Positions 16,197 to 23,896 of a stretch of DNA of 64,000 nt are shown piece after piece (within the stretch, counting starts at the first letter, position 1; every line of letters starts with the position of its first letter). Under the pieces are notes generated by a model, which did no database searches, was not told the DNA's origin, and saw only the letters and a list, made by a program, of their open reading frames with translations. The translations under genes were made by a program, and so were the position numbers. The DNA comes from Janthinobacterium lividum (GTDB lineage: Bacteria > Pseudomonadota > Gammaproteobacteria > Burkholderiales > Burkholderiaceae_D), in assembly GCF_011601275.1 (NCBI RefSeq), contig NZ_JAAOLY010000023.1, positions 1 through 64,000 on the forward strand. The letters run 5' to 3'.

Positions 16197-16790
16197 ATGG
16201 CCCTCGTTTCCGATCATCCCTTGCACCTGCTGGGCTTGCGCTTTCCGCTCCGGCTGCGCGTCACCGTGCGCCAGGGTTTTGTGACCTTGCATAATGAAAT
16301 CGCCACCAAGAAACTGGCCAGCGGCGACAGTTTCGTCGTGCCCGCCTTTTTGCGCTTTGCCTGCGACGTGATGCCGGGGCGGGGCAAGCCGGCCGTGTTC
16401 ACCCTGGCGCTGGAAGACGATGAGTCCGATGGCGGCCACGGCGGCGGCAAGCGCTGGAGCCAGGCGCTGGCGCAGCATATCTTCGATACGCCGCAAGGCA
16501 AATGGACGGCGGCGCGCCTGGCCACCCTGTGGCAAGTGACGCCGCACAAAGCCCGGGCGCGATTGTTTTCCGAGGGCGAGGCATTGCTCAGTCTGGTGCG
16601 CGAACAGCGTCTGGCGCACGCGCTGCATACGGCGGCGCAAGCGGATGCCGATGACGAACAAGGCGAGCGCGACCTGGCGCAAGTGGCGGCCGGCTCCGGC
16701 TTTGCCTCGATCCCCGCGTTTTGCGACGCTTGCGTGGACGTGGCCGGCGTGCGCCCCAGCCTGTTCCTGCGCGGCCAGGCGCCCGGATAG
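16197..16790 (+). CDS. AraC-like HTH protein with degenerate N-terminus
   Basis: 197 aa. The C-terminal 100 residues resemble the AraC/XylS two-helix-turn-helix domain: WTAARLATLWQVTPHKARARLF (first HTH), EQRLAHALHTAA linker helix, then DLAQVAAGSGFASIPAFCDAC and GVRPSLF in place of the usual second HTH and G-x-SP-x-x-(Y/F) ending. The N-terminal 90 residues are a short beta-rich domain. It is smaller than most AraC regulators and a conserved Arg/Tyr after GVRPS is replaced by Leu-Phe. No clear ribosome-binding site. It lies just upstream of the copper operon, but nothing in the sequence ties it to copper. Confidence 0.65.
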   Translation: MALVSDHPLHLLGLRFPLRLRVTVRQGFVTLHNEIATKKLASGDSFVVPAFLRFACDVMPGRGKPAVFTLALEDDESDGGHGGGKRWSQALAQHIFDTPQGKWTAARLATLWQVTPHKARARLFSEGEALLSLVREQRLAHALHTAAQADADDEQGERDLAQVAAGSGFASIPAFCDACVDVAGVRPSLFLRGQAPG

Positions 16791-16801
16791 CCAGACTCCG
16801 T

Positions 16802-16807
16802 TATAAT
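16802..16807 (+). promoter_or_regulatory. Consensus -10 (TATAAT), possible leaderless start
   Basis: A perfect TATAAT ends seven bases before the ATG at 16814, so transcription would be expected to begin at or next to the start codon. No Shine-Dalgarno sequence lies between. No good -35 is visible 17 bases upstream. Confidence 0.4.
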
Positions 16808-16813
16808 CGGGCC

Positions 16814-17212
16814 ATGGGATACTTATTGAAGCGCAAACAGTGGCACATGTGGTTCGCCTGCCTGGCGATACTGCTCAATGCGCTGTCGCCGTCCCTGTCG
16901 TATGCGTTTGCTTCGCACCACGCGAACGCGAACAATGCCGCCGTCGACATCTGCTCGGCCAGCGGCGCCGTCTACACGCAGGCGGACCTGGCGCCAGCCG
17001 CCACATCCACCACCGGTTCCGTGCTGCACCACATCGAGCATTGCCCGTTTTGCATGAGCCATGCGGGCAGCGTGGGCTTGCCGCCTTCGCCAGCATCGAC
17101 GCTGGCCGTCATCACGGGCCACGACCTGTATCCGCCCTTGTTTTACCAGGCGCCGCAGGCGCCGTTCGCGTGGCTGGCCGCCAGCCCGCGCGGTCCGCCT
17201 TTGGCTGCCTGA
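16814..17212 (+). CDS. DUF2946 domain protein (copper-operon component)
   Basis: 132-aa secreted or membrane-anchored protein: hydrophobic signal/anchor after MGYLLKRKQWHMW, then a His-, Cys- and Ala-rich region. The DUF2946 hallmark is HHIEHCPFCMSHAG (His and CxxC-like Cys-Pro-x-Cys), a likely Cu(I) site, followed by Leu/Pro-rich sequence and a second hydrophobic stretch. It is the first gene of a cluster with SCO and PCuAC proteins (62- and 19-base gaps), the usual setting of this family, so a role in copper delivery to cytochrome c oxidase or copper homeostasis is likely. The upstream frame to 16721 was rejected because it overlaps the preceding gene out of phase. Confidence 0.8.
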   Translation: MGYLLKRKQWHMWFACLAILLNALSPSLSYAFASHHANANNAAVDICSASGAVYTQADLAPAATSTTGSVLHHIEHCPFCMSHAGSVGLPPSPASTLAVITGHDLYPPLFYQAPQAPFAWLAASPRGPPLAA

Positions 17213-17274
17213 ACGCCCAGTCACGCCTTCCACGTCTTAACTGTATCCACTACGCCCATCGGGCCGGAATTATC

Positions 17275-17871
17275 ATGAAACGTCGTCTTTTCCTTCTCGC
17301 CGGCACGGCGGGATTGCTTACGCTTGCCGCTTGCGAACCAGCGCCGAAACCCCATTACAACGGCCTCGACTTGACGGGGGGCGATTACAAGCCCGACTTC
17401 AAATTGAGCGGCCCCGACGGCAAGGTGTACACCCTGGCCGACTTCAAGGGCAAGTATGTGATGGTCTTCTTTGGCTTCACGCAATGTCCGGACGTGTGCC
17501 CGACAGCCCTGTCGCGCGCGGTGGAAATCCGCCAGAAGCTGGGGCCGGATGCCGATAAACTGCAAGTGATCTTCATCAGTATCGACCCCGAGCGCGATAC
17601 GCCAGAGTTGTTGGGCGAGTACATGCGCGCCTTCGACCCCAGCTTCCTCGGCTTGCGCACGGACCCGAAGAACACGGCGCAGACGGCCTTCAACTACAAG
17701 GTCTTCTACCGCCGCGTGCCCAGCGGCAGTTCCTACACGATGGACCACACGGCCATCAGCTATGTGCTCGATACCGAGGGCCGCATGCGCCTGGGCTTGA
17801 AGCACCAGTTGACGGGCGACGAGTGCGTGCAGGACATCAAGACCCTGATGAAATCGAAATACACCTTATAA
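17275..17871 (+). CDS. SCO1/SenC family copper-delivery lipoprotein
   Basis: 198-aa thioredoxin-fold protein that assembles the Cu(A) centre of cytochrome c oxidase. The N-terminus is a lipoprotein signal (RRLFLLAGTAGLLTLAAC, lipid-modified Cys near residue 21). Copper ligands are intact: CPDVC (Cys71, Cys75) in FGFTQCPDVCPTALS and His158 in YTMDHTAISYVLD. Typical SCO length. It belongs to the DUF2946-SCO-PCuAC cluster; the frame upstream that joins it to DUF2946 is not coding. The ATG at 17275 is preceded by GGGCCGGAAT, a weak ribosome-binding site. Confidence 0.93.
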   Translation: MKRRLFLLAGTAGLLTLAACEPAPKPHYNGLDLTGGDYKPDFKLSGPDGKVYTLADFKGKYVMVFFGFTQCPDVCPTALSRAVEIRQKLGPDADKLQVIFISIDPERDTPELLGEYMRAFDPSFLGLRTDPKNTAQTAFNYKVFYRRVPSGSSYTMDHTAISYVLDTEGRMRLGLKHQLTGDECVQDIKTLMKSKYTL

Positions 17872-17890
17872 CCACACCGAGGAAATAATC

Positions 17891-18361
17891 ATGACCCATC
17901 TGAAAACCCTGCTGGCCACGGCCCTGGCCGTGCTGTCCTTCTCCGCCGCTGCCCAGACTTCCGTGCAGATCACCGACCCGTGGGTGCGCGCCACCGTTCC
18001 GCAGCAAAAAGCCACGGGCGCCTTCATGCAGATCACGGCGCCGAAAGCCATGCGTTTGCTGGAAGTGCGCTCGCCCGTGGCCGGCGTGGCGGAAATCCAT
18101 GAAATGAGCATGGCGGACAATATGATGCGCATGCGCCAGGTCAAGGAAATCGCCTTGCCAGCCGGTAAAGCCGTCGAGCTGAAGCCGGGCGGCTACCACG
18201 TGATGCTGCTGGACCTGAAAGGACAAGTGAAGGCGGGCGACAAGATCCCGCTGACCCTGGTCGTTGAAGGCGAGGACAAGCGCCGCGAAACCATCGAAGT
18301 CAATGCCGTGGCGCGTCCGCTGGGCGCCACCACGTCCCCGATGCCTGCCATGAAGCACTGA
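17891..18361 (+). CDS. Periplasmic copper chaperone PCu(A)C
   Basis: 156 aa: signal peptide (MTHLKTLLATALAVLSFSAAA|QTS) and a cupredoxin-like PCuAC domain. The H(M)x10Mx21HxM copper site is visible: His70 in AEIHEMSMADNMMRMRQ and His103/Met105 in GGYHVMLLDLKG. It hands Cu(I) to SCO and the oxidase. It starts 19 bases after the SCO stop, with GAGGAAA upstream, and ends at a strong terminator, closing the operon. Confidence 0.93.
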   Translation: MTHLKTLLATALAVLSFSAAAQTSVQITDPWVRATVPQQKATGAFMQITAPKAMRLLEVRSPVAGVAEIHEMSMADNMMRMRQVKEIALPAGKAVELKPGGYHVMLLDLKGQVKAGDKIPLTLVVEGEDKRRETIEVNAVARPLGATTSPMPAMKH

Positions 18362-18380
18362 TCTCCGTCCTTCTTGCCAG

Positions 18381-18404
18381 AAGCCCGGTGCGCCGGGCTT
18401 TTTT
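18381..18404 (+). terminator. Rho-independent terminator of the copper operon
   Basis: AAGCCCGG / CCGGGCTT, an 8-bp stem with a TGCG loop, running into a T6 tract. It starts 20 bases after the PCuAC stop. Confidence 0.9.
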
Positions 18405-18419
18405 GCGTCCGCCAGAAAA

Positions 18420-18468
18420 TTAAACAGGTGTTTGATATAATTTGAAAAAATATCAAACAACTGTTTAA
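18420..18468. promoter_or_regulatory. Double TetR operator (large inverted repeat)
   Basis: Two 19-base arms, TTAAACAGGTGTTTGATAT (18420-18438) and its near-perfect inverse at 18450-18468 (18 of 19 match), are separated by 11 AT-rich bases. Each arm is itself a small palindrome, AAACA-N2-TGTTT, so two regulator dimers could bind. It lies 14 bases before the tetR start and presumably covers the promoter of the tetR-efflux operon. Confidence 0.8.
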
Positions 18469-18482
18469 ATGATGGGAATGGC

Positions 18483-19157
18483 ATGACGCAAGACAAGGAA
18501 AACGAGAAAGAAAACGAACCGGCGCGCGCTCGCATCCTGCAGGCGGCTGTCCAGCTGTTCGCCGACGATGGCTACAAGCTCGCGTCCGTGCGCAGGATAT
18601 GCGATGCGGCCCACGTCAATGTGGCGATGGTCAATTATTATTTTCATGGCAAGGAAGAGCTGTACCTGGCCGCCTTCGACCATGCGCGCGACCTGGCGCG
18701 CGCCTCGGCTGCCGACGTGGCCGCCGCCAGCGCGCAGGCGCAGATGCCGCCGTTGGAACAGTTGCGCCTGGCCATAGAAGCGCTCGTCTCCGACATGCTG
18801 CGCTCGGGGCCGGCGTCCTTGTTCAGCCGCCTGGTGGCACGCGAACTGATCGAGCCGACGGCCGCCATCCACAAGTTGGCCGAGCGTAATGTGCGCCCGC
18901 AGCATGCGCTGTTCACTCGCTTGATCCGAGGCGTGGTGGGGCCGGCCTTGCCGGACGATGTGGTGCAGAAATGCGTGTTCAGCGTGATTGGCCAGGTGGT
19001 GTTTTATGCCCGTTCGCGCATCGTGCATGAACTGGTGGTGCCCGAGATTACCTATGACGAGGCGGGCATCGCCGATATCGCCCGGCATATTGCCGCCTTC
19101 TCGCTGGCGGCCCTCGACGGCTTGCGCCGCCAATATGCTGCGCAGGCGGTCGCATGA
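18483..19157 (+). CDS. TetR family regulator (CecR/DUF1956 type)
   Basis: 224-aa repressor. The N-terminal HTH is ARILQAAVQLFADDGYKLASVRRICDAAHVNVAMVNYYFHGKEELY compressed over residues 15-60. The C-terminal ligand domain carries the DUF1956-type block LFSRLVARELIEPT near 120, as in E. coli CecR. It overlaps the Bcr/CflA exporter gene by four bases (ATGA), so the two are co-translated and the regulator most likely represses its own operon through the large inverted repeat just upstream. GGGA precedes the start. The inducer is unknown. Confidence 0.92.
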   Translation: MTQDKENEKENEPARARILQAAVQLFADDGYKLASVRRICDAAHVNVAMVNYYFHGKEELYLAAFDHARDLARASAADVAAASAQAQMPPLEQLRLAIEALVSDMLRSGPASLFSRLVARELIEPTAAIHKLAERNVRPQHALFTRLIRGVVGPALPDDVVQKCVFSVIGQVVFYARSRIVHELVVPEITYDEAGIADIARHIAAFSLAALDGLRRQYAAQAVA

Positions 19158-20362
19158 AGACGAGAAACCTGACCCTCGTGCTGGCCGGGCTGGCCATGCT
19201 GGGTCCGTTCGCCACGGATACCTTCTTGCCATCGTTTCCCGCAATCGGCACGCATTTCGACGTCAGCAGCGTGCTGGTGCAGCAGACCCTGAGCGTCTAT
19301 CTGGCCGCCTATGCCTTCATGACCTTGTTTTACGGCACCTTGTCCGACTCGTTTGGCCGCCGTCCCGTGATTCTCGCTTCGCTGCTGATCTTTGCCGTCG
19401 GCTCCATCGGCGCCGCGTTCGCGCCCAGCTTTGGCTGGCTGCTGTTTTTCCGCGGCATGCAGGGTGCTTCGGCAGGGGCTGGCAGGGTGATCGGGCAAGC
19501 CATCGTGCGCGACAGCTTGTCGGGCGCGGCCGCGCAAAAGATGCTGGCCAATATCATGATGGTGTTTGGCATCGCGCCGGCCATCGCGCCCATCATCGGC
19601 GGCTGGCTGCACGTGGCCTACGGCTGGCAATCGACGTTCGTGTTCACCTTTTCCGTCACGGTGCTGTTGTTGCTGGCTTGCCTGAAAGGCTTGCCGGAAA
19701 GTTTGGCCGTCGGGCAACGTCAACCCTTCCACCCCGGCAACATCGCGCGCAATTACTGGCTGGCCTTGCGCCACCGGGCGTTCCTGCTGCGTTCGCTGGC
19801 CGTGGCCTTTGCCTTTGGCGGCTTCGCCCTGTACATCGCGTCCGCCCCGCATTTCATTCTGGAATTGCTGCGCCTGCCGGAAACGGCGTTCGGCTGGATG
19901 TTCATCCCCATGGTGGCCGGTCTGGTTTTGGGTTCGGCCCTGTCGGGCAAGCTGGCCCATGCGGTGAAAAGCACCGTGCTGGTGCGCTGGGGCTTGCTGG
20001 CCATGGCGACCACGGGGGCGCTCAATATTGCTTACAACCACTGGTTCGCGGCCAGCATCCCGTTCGCCGTCGTGCCCGTGATGCTGTACACGTTCGGCAT
20101 GTCGCTGGCCTTGCCGGGCATGACCATGTCGACGCTCGATATATTCCCGCAGATGCGGGGCCTGGCCGCTTCCCTGCAAAACTTCGTGCAAATGCTGGTG
20201 TTTGCGCTGGTGTCCGGTTTTGTTGCACCGTTGTTGTTCGACAGTGCGTTCAAGCTGGCGCTGGGACAGGCTTCGGCCGTGGCGCTGGCCGCGTTTTTCT
20301 GGTGGCTGGGCACGCGCCAGAGCGCGGCGCAGCGTGCGACGGGGGTTGCCAAAACGGCATGA
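19154..20362 (+). CDS. Bcr/CflA family MFS multidrug exporter
   Basis: 402-aa 12-helix inner-membrane H+-antiporter. The Bcr/CflA signature is clear: GPFATDTFLPSFPAIGTHFDVSS in the first loop, VQQTLSVYLAAYAFMTLFYGTLSDSFGRRPVILASLLIF (motif A), and RGMQGASAGAGRVIGQAIVRD in helix 4. The helix-5 motif C region is IMMVFGIAPAIAPIIGGWL. Family members export bicyclomycin, sulphonamides, chloramphenicol and similar compounds. It is the second gene of the tetR operon (4-base overlap). No terminator is obvious downstream. Confidence 0.92.
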   Translation: MKTRNLTLVLAGLAMLGPFATDTFLPSFPAIGTHFDVSSVLVQQTLSVYLAAYAFMTLFYGTLSDSFGRRPVILASLLIFAVGSIGAAFAPSFGWLLFFRGMQGASAGAGRVIGQAIVRDSLSGAAAQKMLANIMMVFGIAPAIAPIIGGWLHVAYGWQSTFVFTFSVTVLLLLACLKGLPESLAVGQRQPFHPGNIARNYWLALRHRAFLLRSLAVAFAFGGFALYIASAPHFILELLRLPETAFGWMFIPMVAGLVLGSALSGKLAHAVKSTVLVRWGLLAMATTGALNIAYNHWFAASIPFAVVPVMLYTFGMSLALPGMTMSTLDIFPQMRGLAASLQNFVQMLVFALVSGFVAPLLFDSAFKLALGQASAVALAAFFWWLGTRQSAAQRATGVAKTA

Positions 20363-20484
20363 GCAGGGTTTGAAAAGGTAGGCATGCTTCCTGCTTTGTT
20401 ACACTGTGACAATCAGACCCATGTTGCGGACGCTACACCACGTGCGCGGGTCTAAGCAGTTTTGCAACTTTACCTTTGGCTATC

Positions 20485-21831
20485 ATGCATTTGATTAACT
20501 CCAGTTTGAACCACGCCTTGCGCGTGCCGCTGGCTGCGGAAATCCACTCGCGGCCGTTTTTGCAGCTCGATGCCCCCGAGCTGATCACCCATCTGGCCGT
20601 GTATAAAGATGACAGCGCGGCGCCGGGGGCCTCGAATATGGTGGCCCAGCACGCCACCTTGGCGGCCCTGTGCACGCATTTCGGCGTCACGCCGCCCGCT
20701 GCCGAAGCCAAGTACTTCTATTACGACTTTGGCCGCTTCCGCCTGAAATGGGAATGCCACACGGAATTTGCCACGTTTACCTTTGCCGAACATCCGGGGC
20801 AAGCCTTGCCCCTGGAACAGGCGTTCGAGCGCATGCCTTTGGCCCAGTTGCCGCAGCAATGGCTGGTGGGTTTGAAGGGCAAGCTGATGGTGGCCGCGCA
20901 CGTGGTGCTCGAGCAGGCGACAGAACCGGCGGAGATCTTCATGCAGGGATTGTCGCGCGTGTTCGAGGGCAATACCCTGGCCGGCAGCAAGGTGTTGCAG
21001 GGCGGCGAATTGTGGACGGATTTCACGATCCAGTCGGACGGCTTCAGCCGTTTCGTCATCCGCGATGCGGGCATGCGCTCGCAGCAGTCGGGCCGCCTGG
21101 TGCAGCGGGTGCTGGAAATCGAAACCTACCGCATGATGGCATTATTAGGCTTGCCCTATGCCATGCAGGCGGCGCCATCGTTGAATGCCATCGAGAACGA
21201 ACTGGCGACCCTGGCCGCCGCCATGGTCGACACGGATGACGCACCTGGCTTGGCCAAGGCCGACGAGGGCGTTGCCGAGCAAGCCTTGCTCGACCGCATC
21301 ACGCGCCTGGCCGCCCGCATTGAAAAGCTGTCACTCGACAATAGCTACCGTTTTTCCGCCTCGAAAGCCTACATGGGTCTGGTCAAGGCGCGCATCGACG
21401 AGTTGCGCGAAGTGCGCATCGAAGGCATCCCGACGGTCGAGGAATTCATGGATCGCCGTTTGACGCCGGCCATGAACACGTGCGAAGCGATGGCCAGCCG
21501 CCAGGAAGCGATGGCGCAGCGCATTGCAAACACGAATGACTTGCTGCGCACGCGCGTGGGCATCGTGCAGGAATTGCAGAACCGCCAAATCCTGCAATCG
21601 ATGAACGCCCGCGCGGCGCAGCAGCTGCGCTTGCAGCAAGCGGTGGAAGGCCTGTCTGTCGCGGCCATTTCCTATTACGTGATCGGCCTGTTCAGCTACA
21701 CGGGCAAGGCGGCCAAGGTGATGGGACTGCCCGTGAATCCGGAAATCCTCGTCGGCGCCCTCGTGCCGTTCGTGGCGGCCGCCGTCTGGCTGGGCTTGCG
21801 GCGAATGCATCACAAGCTGCACGTGGACTGA
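20485..21831 (+). CDS. DUF3422 family membrane-anchored protein
   Basis: 448 aa. The soluble N-terminal part (1-370) has the DUF3422 opening (NHALRVPLAAEIHSRPFLQL), a FYYDFGRFRLKWECHTEF block and helical segments at the end of it (SRQEAMAQRIANTNDLLRTRVGIVQE, coiled-coil-like). Two membrane segments close the protein (VAAISYYVIGLFSYTGKAAKVMG and ILVGALVPFVAAAVWLGL). Function unknown; the architecture, a long cytoplasmic domain and a CorA-like C-terminal hairpin, resembles a membrane-tethered regulator. I use the ATG at 20485; a TTG three codons earlier is possible. Neither has a clear ribosome-binding site. Confidence 0.85.
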   Translation: MHLINSSLNHALRVPLAAEIHSRPFLQLDAPELITHLAVYKDDSAAPGASNMVAQHATLAALCTHFGVTPPAAEAKYFYYDFGRFRLKWECHTEFATFTFAEHPGQALPLEQAFERMPLAQLPQQWLVGLKGKLMVAAHVVLEQATEPAEIFMQGLSRVFEGNTLAGSKVLQGGELWTDFTIQSDGFSRFVIRDAGMRSQQSGRLVQRVLEIETYRMMALLGLPYAMQAAPSLNAIENELATLAAAMVDTDDAPGLAKADEGVAEQALLDRITRLAARIEKLSLDNSYRFSASKAYMGLVKARIDELREVRIEGIPTVEEFMDRRLTPAMNTCEAMASRQEAMAQRIANTNDLLRTRVGIVQELQNRQILQSMNARAAQQLRLQQAVEGLSVAAISYYVIGLFSYTGKAAKVMGLPVNPEILVGALVPFVAAAVWLGLRRMHHKLHVD

Positions 21832-21905
21832 GTCGAACGACAGGGGCGCTGAAAATTTGCTATGTTTCAACATTCGACCGTCAGGTGTTCTGAAAAGGAT
21901 GTAGC

Positions 21906-23439
21906 GTGCTAGCGAATGTTGGAGATGTTTACAGTGTGTTTTCGCCCGAGCTGCAGCAGTACGTGGCTTGCCAGGTTACCCATATCAAGGATACGTCCTC
22001 GTCCAGGCCGGTAGCTGCCGTGCTGGAGCTGGACTGGACCGGCGACGCCTTGCCCGATGCGGCGGCCGTGCAAGCCATGCGGCCGCTGCTGTGCGATTAT
22101 TTCTTCTGGAATAATCGCCACGACCACTGCTATGCCACGGCAAACGTGCCGCCTGGCCATACTCTCGTTGGCAATATCGCGCCGCTGGTGGATGCGGAAG
22201 TCAACAGCTACCGCAGCGGCTGGAACGTGGGCGACAGCGTGCTGCGCCAGCGCAACTGGGAGCGCATCGATCCGCTGCGGCGCCAGCGGTTCAAGTCCGC
22301 GTCGGACGAGCGTGAAGTGACGCTCGGCGGCCAGGTCTTCCGGCAGGACGCGACGAAAATCAATGACAGCGTCTTGCAGGCGCTGGGCGACGTGTCCGAG
22401 CTGTCCGAGCTGCCTTGCCTGATGTCCATCGAGACCAGCAATGGCACGCAGGCCTTGATGGAGTTTATACAGGGCAATCCCTTCATCAATGAGCTGCACT
22501 GGCAATCATCGACGGTGCAGGCGCTCGATTTCAGCGGCAGCGGCTTGAGCCGTTTGATCCTGCAGCCCGATGGCGTCACCAGCCTGGTTTTGAACGAAGG
22601 CTTGAGCCTGCTCGCGCTGCGCGGTGTGCCATCGCCGGCGCTGCGCGTCGCCGATGGCGCCGATGGCCGCCATCTGACACTGCAGTGCACGCACACGCTG
22701 CCGCCGTTCCACGGCCTGGAGCAACTGGGCGGCCTGTCGCTGGTCAGCATGAAAGACGTTGACCTGGCGCAAGTGGCGCAGCGCTTTCCCCATCTGACGG
22801 CCTTGCGCATCTGGGGCAAGCCGGGGCTGGCGTCGCACATGGCCAGCCTGGCGCAGCTGACCGCGCTGCGGATGTTTACCGCCTATGACCTGTTCGGTTA
22901 CACGGCGGAAGAGTTTCCATCTGCCACGCAATTGCCGCAGTTGTCGGCCTTGTGGCTGACCAGCTTGCCCGCCGATGTGGCCAAGGCCATCAAGGTCGGC
23001 TACAAGAGGGCGGCGGCGCTGGGACTGGACTTGTCGGTGACCAAGGCGCGCAAGCCGGAATGGCTGGCTGACAACTTGCTCAACCCGTTCCGCGACTGGG
23101 ATGGCCGCGAACATATTTCCCCCCGCGTATGCAAAAAAGGCGGCGCTGGCCTACAAGAACATGCTGGCCGTGACGCGCGGTATCGACGCCGCCATGGACG
23201 CGACGGCGGTGGCCGCCGCACTGGAGGCGATGGTCGCCGCCTATGTCGAGGCATTCAACAAGATCGAGCGGCGCGCCAGCATCATCGAGACGGTCGAACG
23301 CGAGGAAATCTACACGGTACTGGCGGAACTGCTGGCGCAGCTAAGTGGGCAACTGAGCGGGCAACTGAGCGGGCAGGGCGCTGCGCTCGTCGATGAGGCG
23401 GCATTGCTGGACTTGTTCGACCGCTTGCGCGAATTTTAG
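21906..23439 (+). pseudogene. Leucine-rich-repeat-like protein, frameshifted in a C6 run
   Basis: Frame 1 starts at GTG 21906 (AAGGA upstream) and reads sensibly to about 23118 (NPFRDWDGREHIS). It then turns into Arg/Gly-rich nonsense. One base over, a second frame reads PAYAKKAALAYKNMLAVTRGID to the stop at 23439. Removing one C from the six Cs at 23119-23124 joins them as a single product of about 510 aa. The N-terminal 180 residues are unique. The middle has irregular Leu-rich repeats (LSRLILQPDGVTSLVLNEG; LGGLSLVSMKDVDLAQVAQRFPHLTALRIW). The C-terminus is helical with an LSGQ repeat. It could be a real frameshift, phase variation or a sequencing error. Function unknown. Confidence 0.7.
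23341..23376 (+). repeat. Three 12-bp tandem repeats (LSGQ x3)
   Basis: Three direct copies of a 12-base unit like CTGAGCGGGCAA (first copy has two changes) near the 3' end of the frameshifted leucine-rich gene, encoding LSGQ three times. In-frame unit size means copy-number change would alter length without breaking the frame. Confidence 0.8.
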
Positions 23440-23452
23440 TCTCGCACGGCAA

Positions 23453-23500
23453 TCTAGAAAAAAAGTTCTAGACATCGAGTTCTAGACTGGGTATTCTAGC
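23453..23500. promoter_or_regulatory. Operator array: four CTAG-centred sites at 14-bp spacing
   Basis: CTAG cores begin at 23454, 23468, 23482 and 23496, exactly 14 bases apart. The middle two are the identical nine bases GTTCTAGAC. The outer two are TCTAGAA and ATTCTAGC. The last ends four bases before the blaI-type start codon, where a Shine-Dalgarno sequence would be, so bound repressor would block both promoter and start site. CTAG is generally rare in proteobacterial genomes, which makes this regular array very unlikely to be chance. Confidence 0.85.
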
Positions 23501-23503
23501 GGC

Positions 23504-23896
23504 ATGTTAAAAAATACCTCCACTCCCCATCCCACGGCCGCCGAACTGGACCTGCTGCGCATCCTGTGGCAGCGCGGTCCGTCCGACGCCCGCGCCGTGT
23601 ATGACGCCCTGGCCGCCGAGCGTGCCGACGCCAGTTACGCCACCGTGCTGCGCCAGTTGCAGTTGATGCATGGCAAGGGCTTGCTGAGCCGCGATGAAAG
23701 CCAGCGTCCCCAGCTGTATGCGGCCGTCGAAGCGCAGGAAAAGCTGCAAACGAGTTTGCTCAAGGACTTGATCGGCAAGGTGTTTTCCGGTTCCGGCAAG
23801 GCGCTCGTGCTGACGGCGCTGCGCGAGCACGTGAGCGACGCGGAACGCCTGGAAATTGAAAAAATCCTGCGCAGCAAGGATGGCGGCGCGCCATGA
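23504..23896 (+). CDS. BlaI/MecI/CopY family repressor
   Basis: 130-aa winged-helix repressor: TAAELDLLRILWQRGPSDARAVYDAL and ASYATVLRQLQLMHGKGLLSRDES form the DNA-binding domain (residues 9-75). The C-terminal helices (LQTSLLKDLIGKVF onward) mediate dimerisation and normally carry the site cut by BlaR1/MecR1. Family members repress beta-lactamase or PBP genes until the partner protease cleaves them. It overlaps the M56-protease gene by four bases (ATGA). No Shine-Dalgarno sequence is visible; the start sits right after the last operator copy. Confidence 0.92.
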   Translation: MLKNTSTPHPTAAELDLLRILWQRGPSDARAVYDALAAERADASYATVLRQLQLMHGKGLLSRDESQRPQLYAAVEAQEKLQTSLLKDLIGKVFSGSGKALVLTALREHVSDAERLEIEKILRSKDGGAP

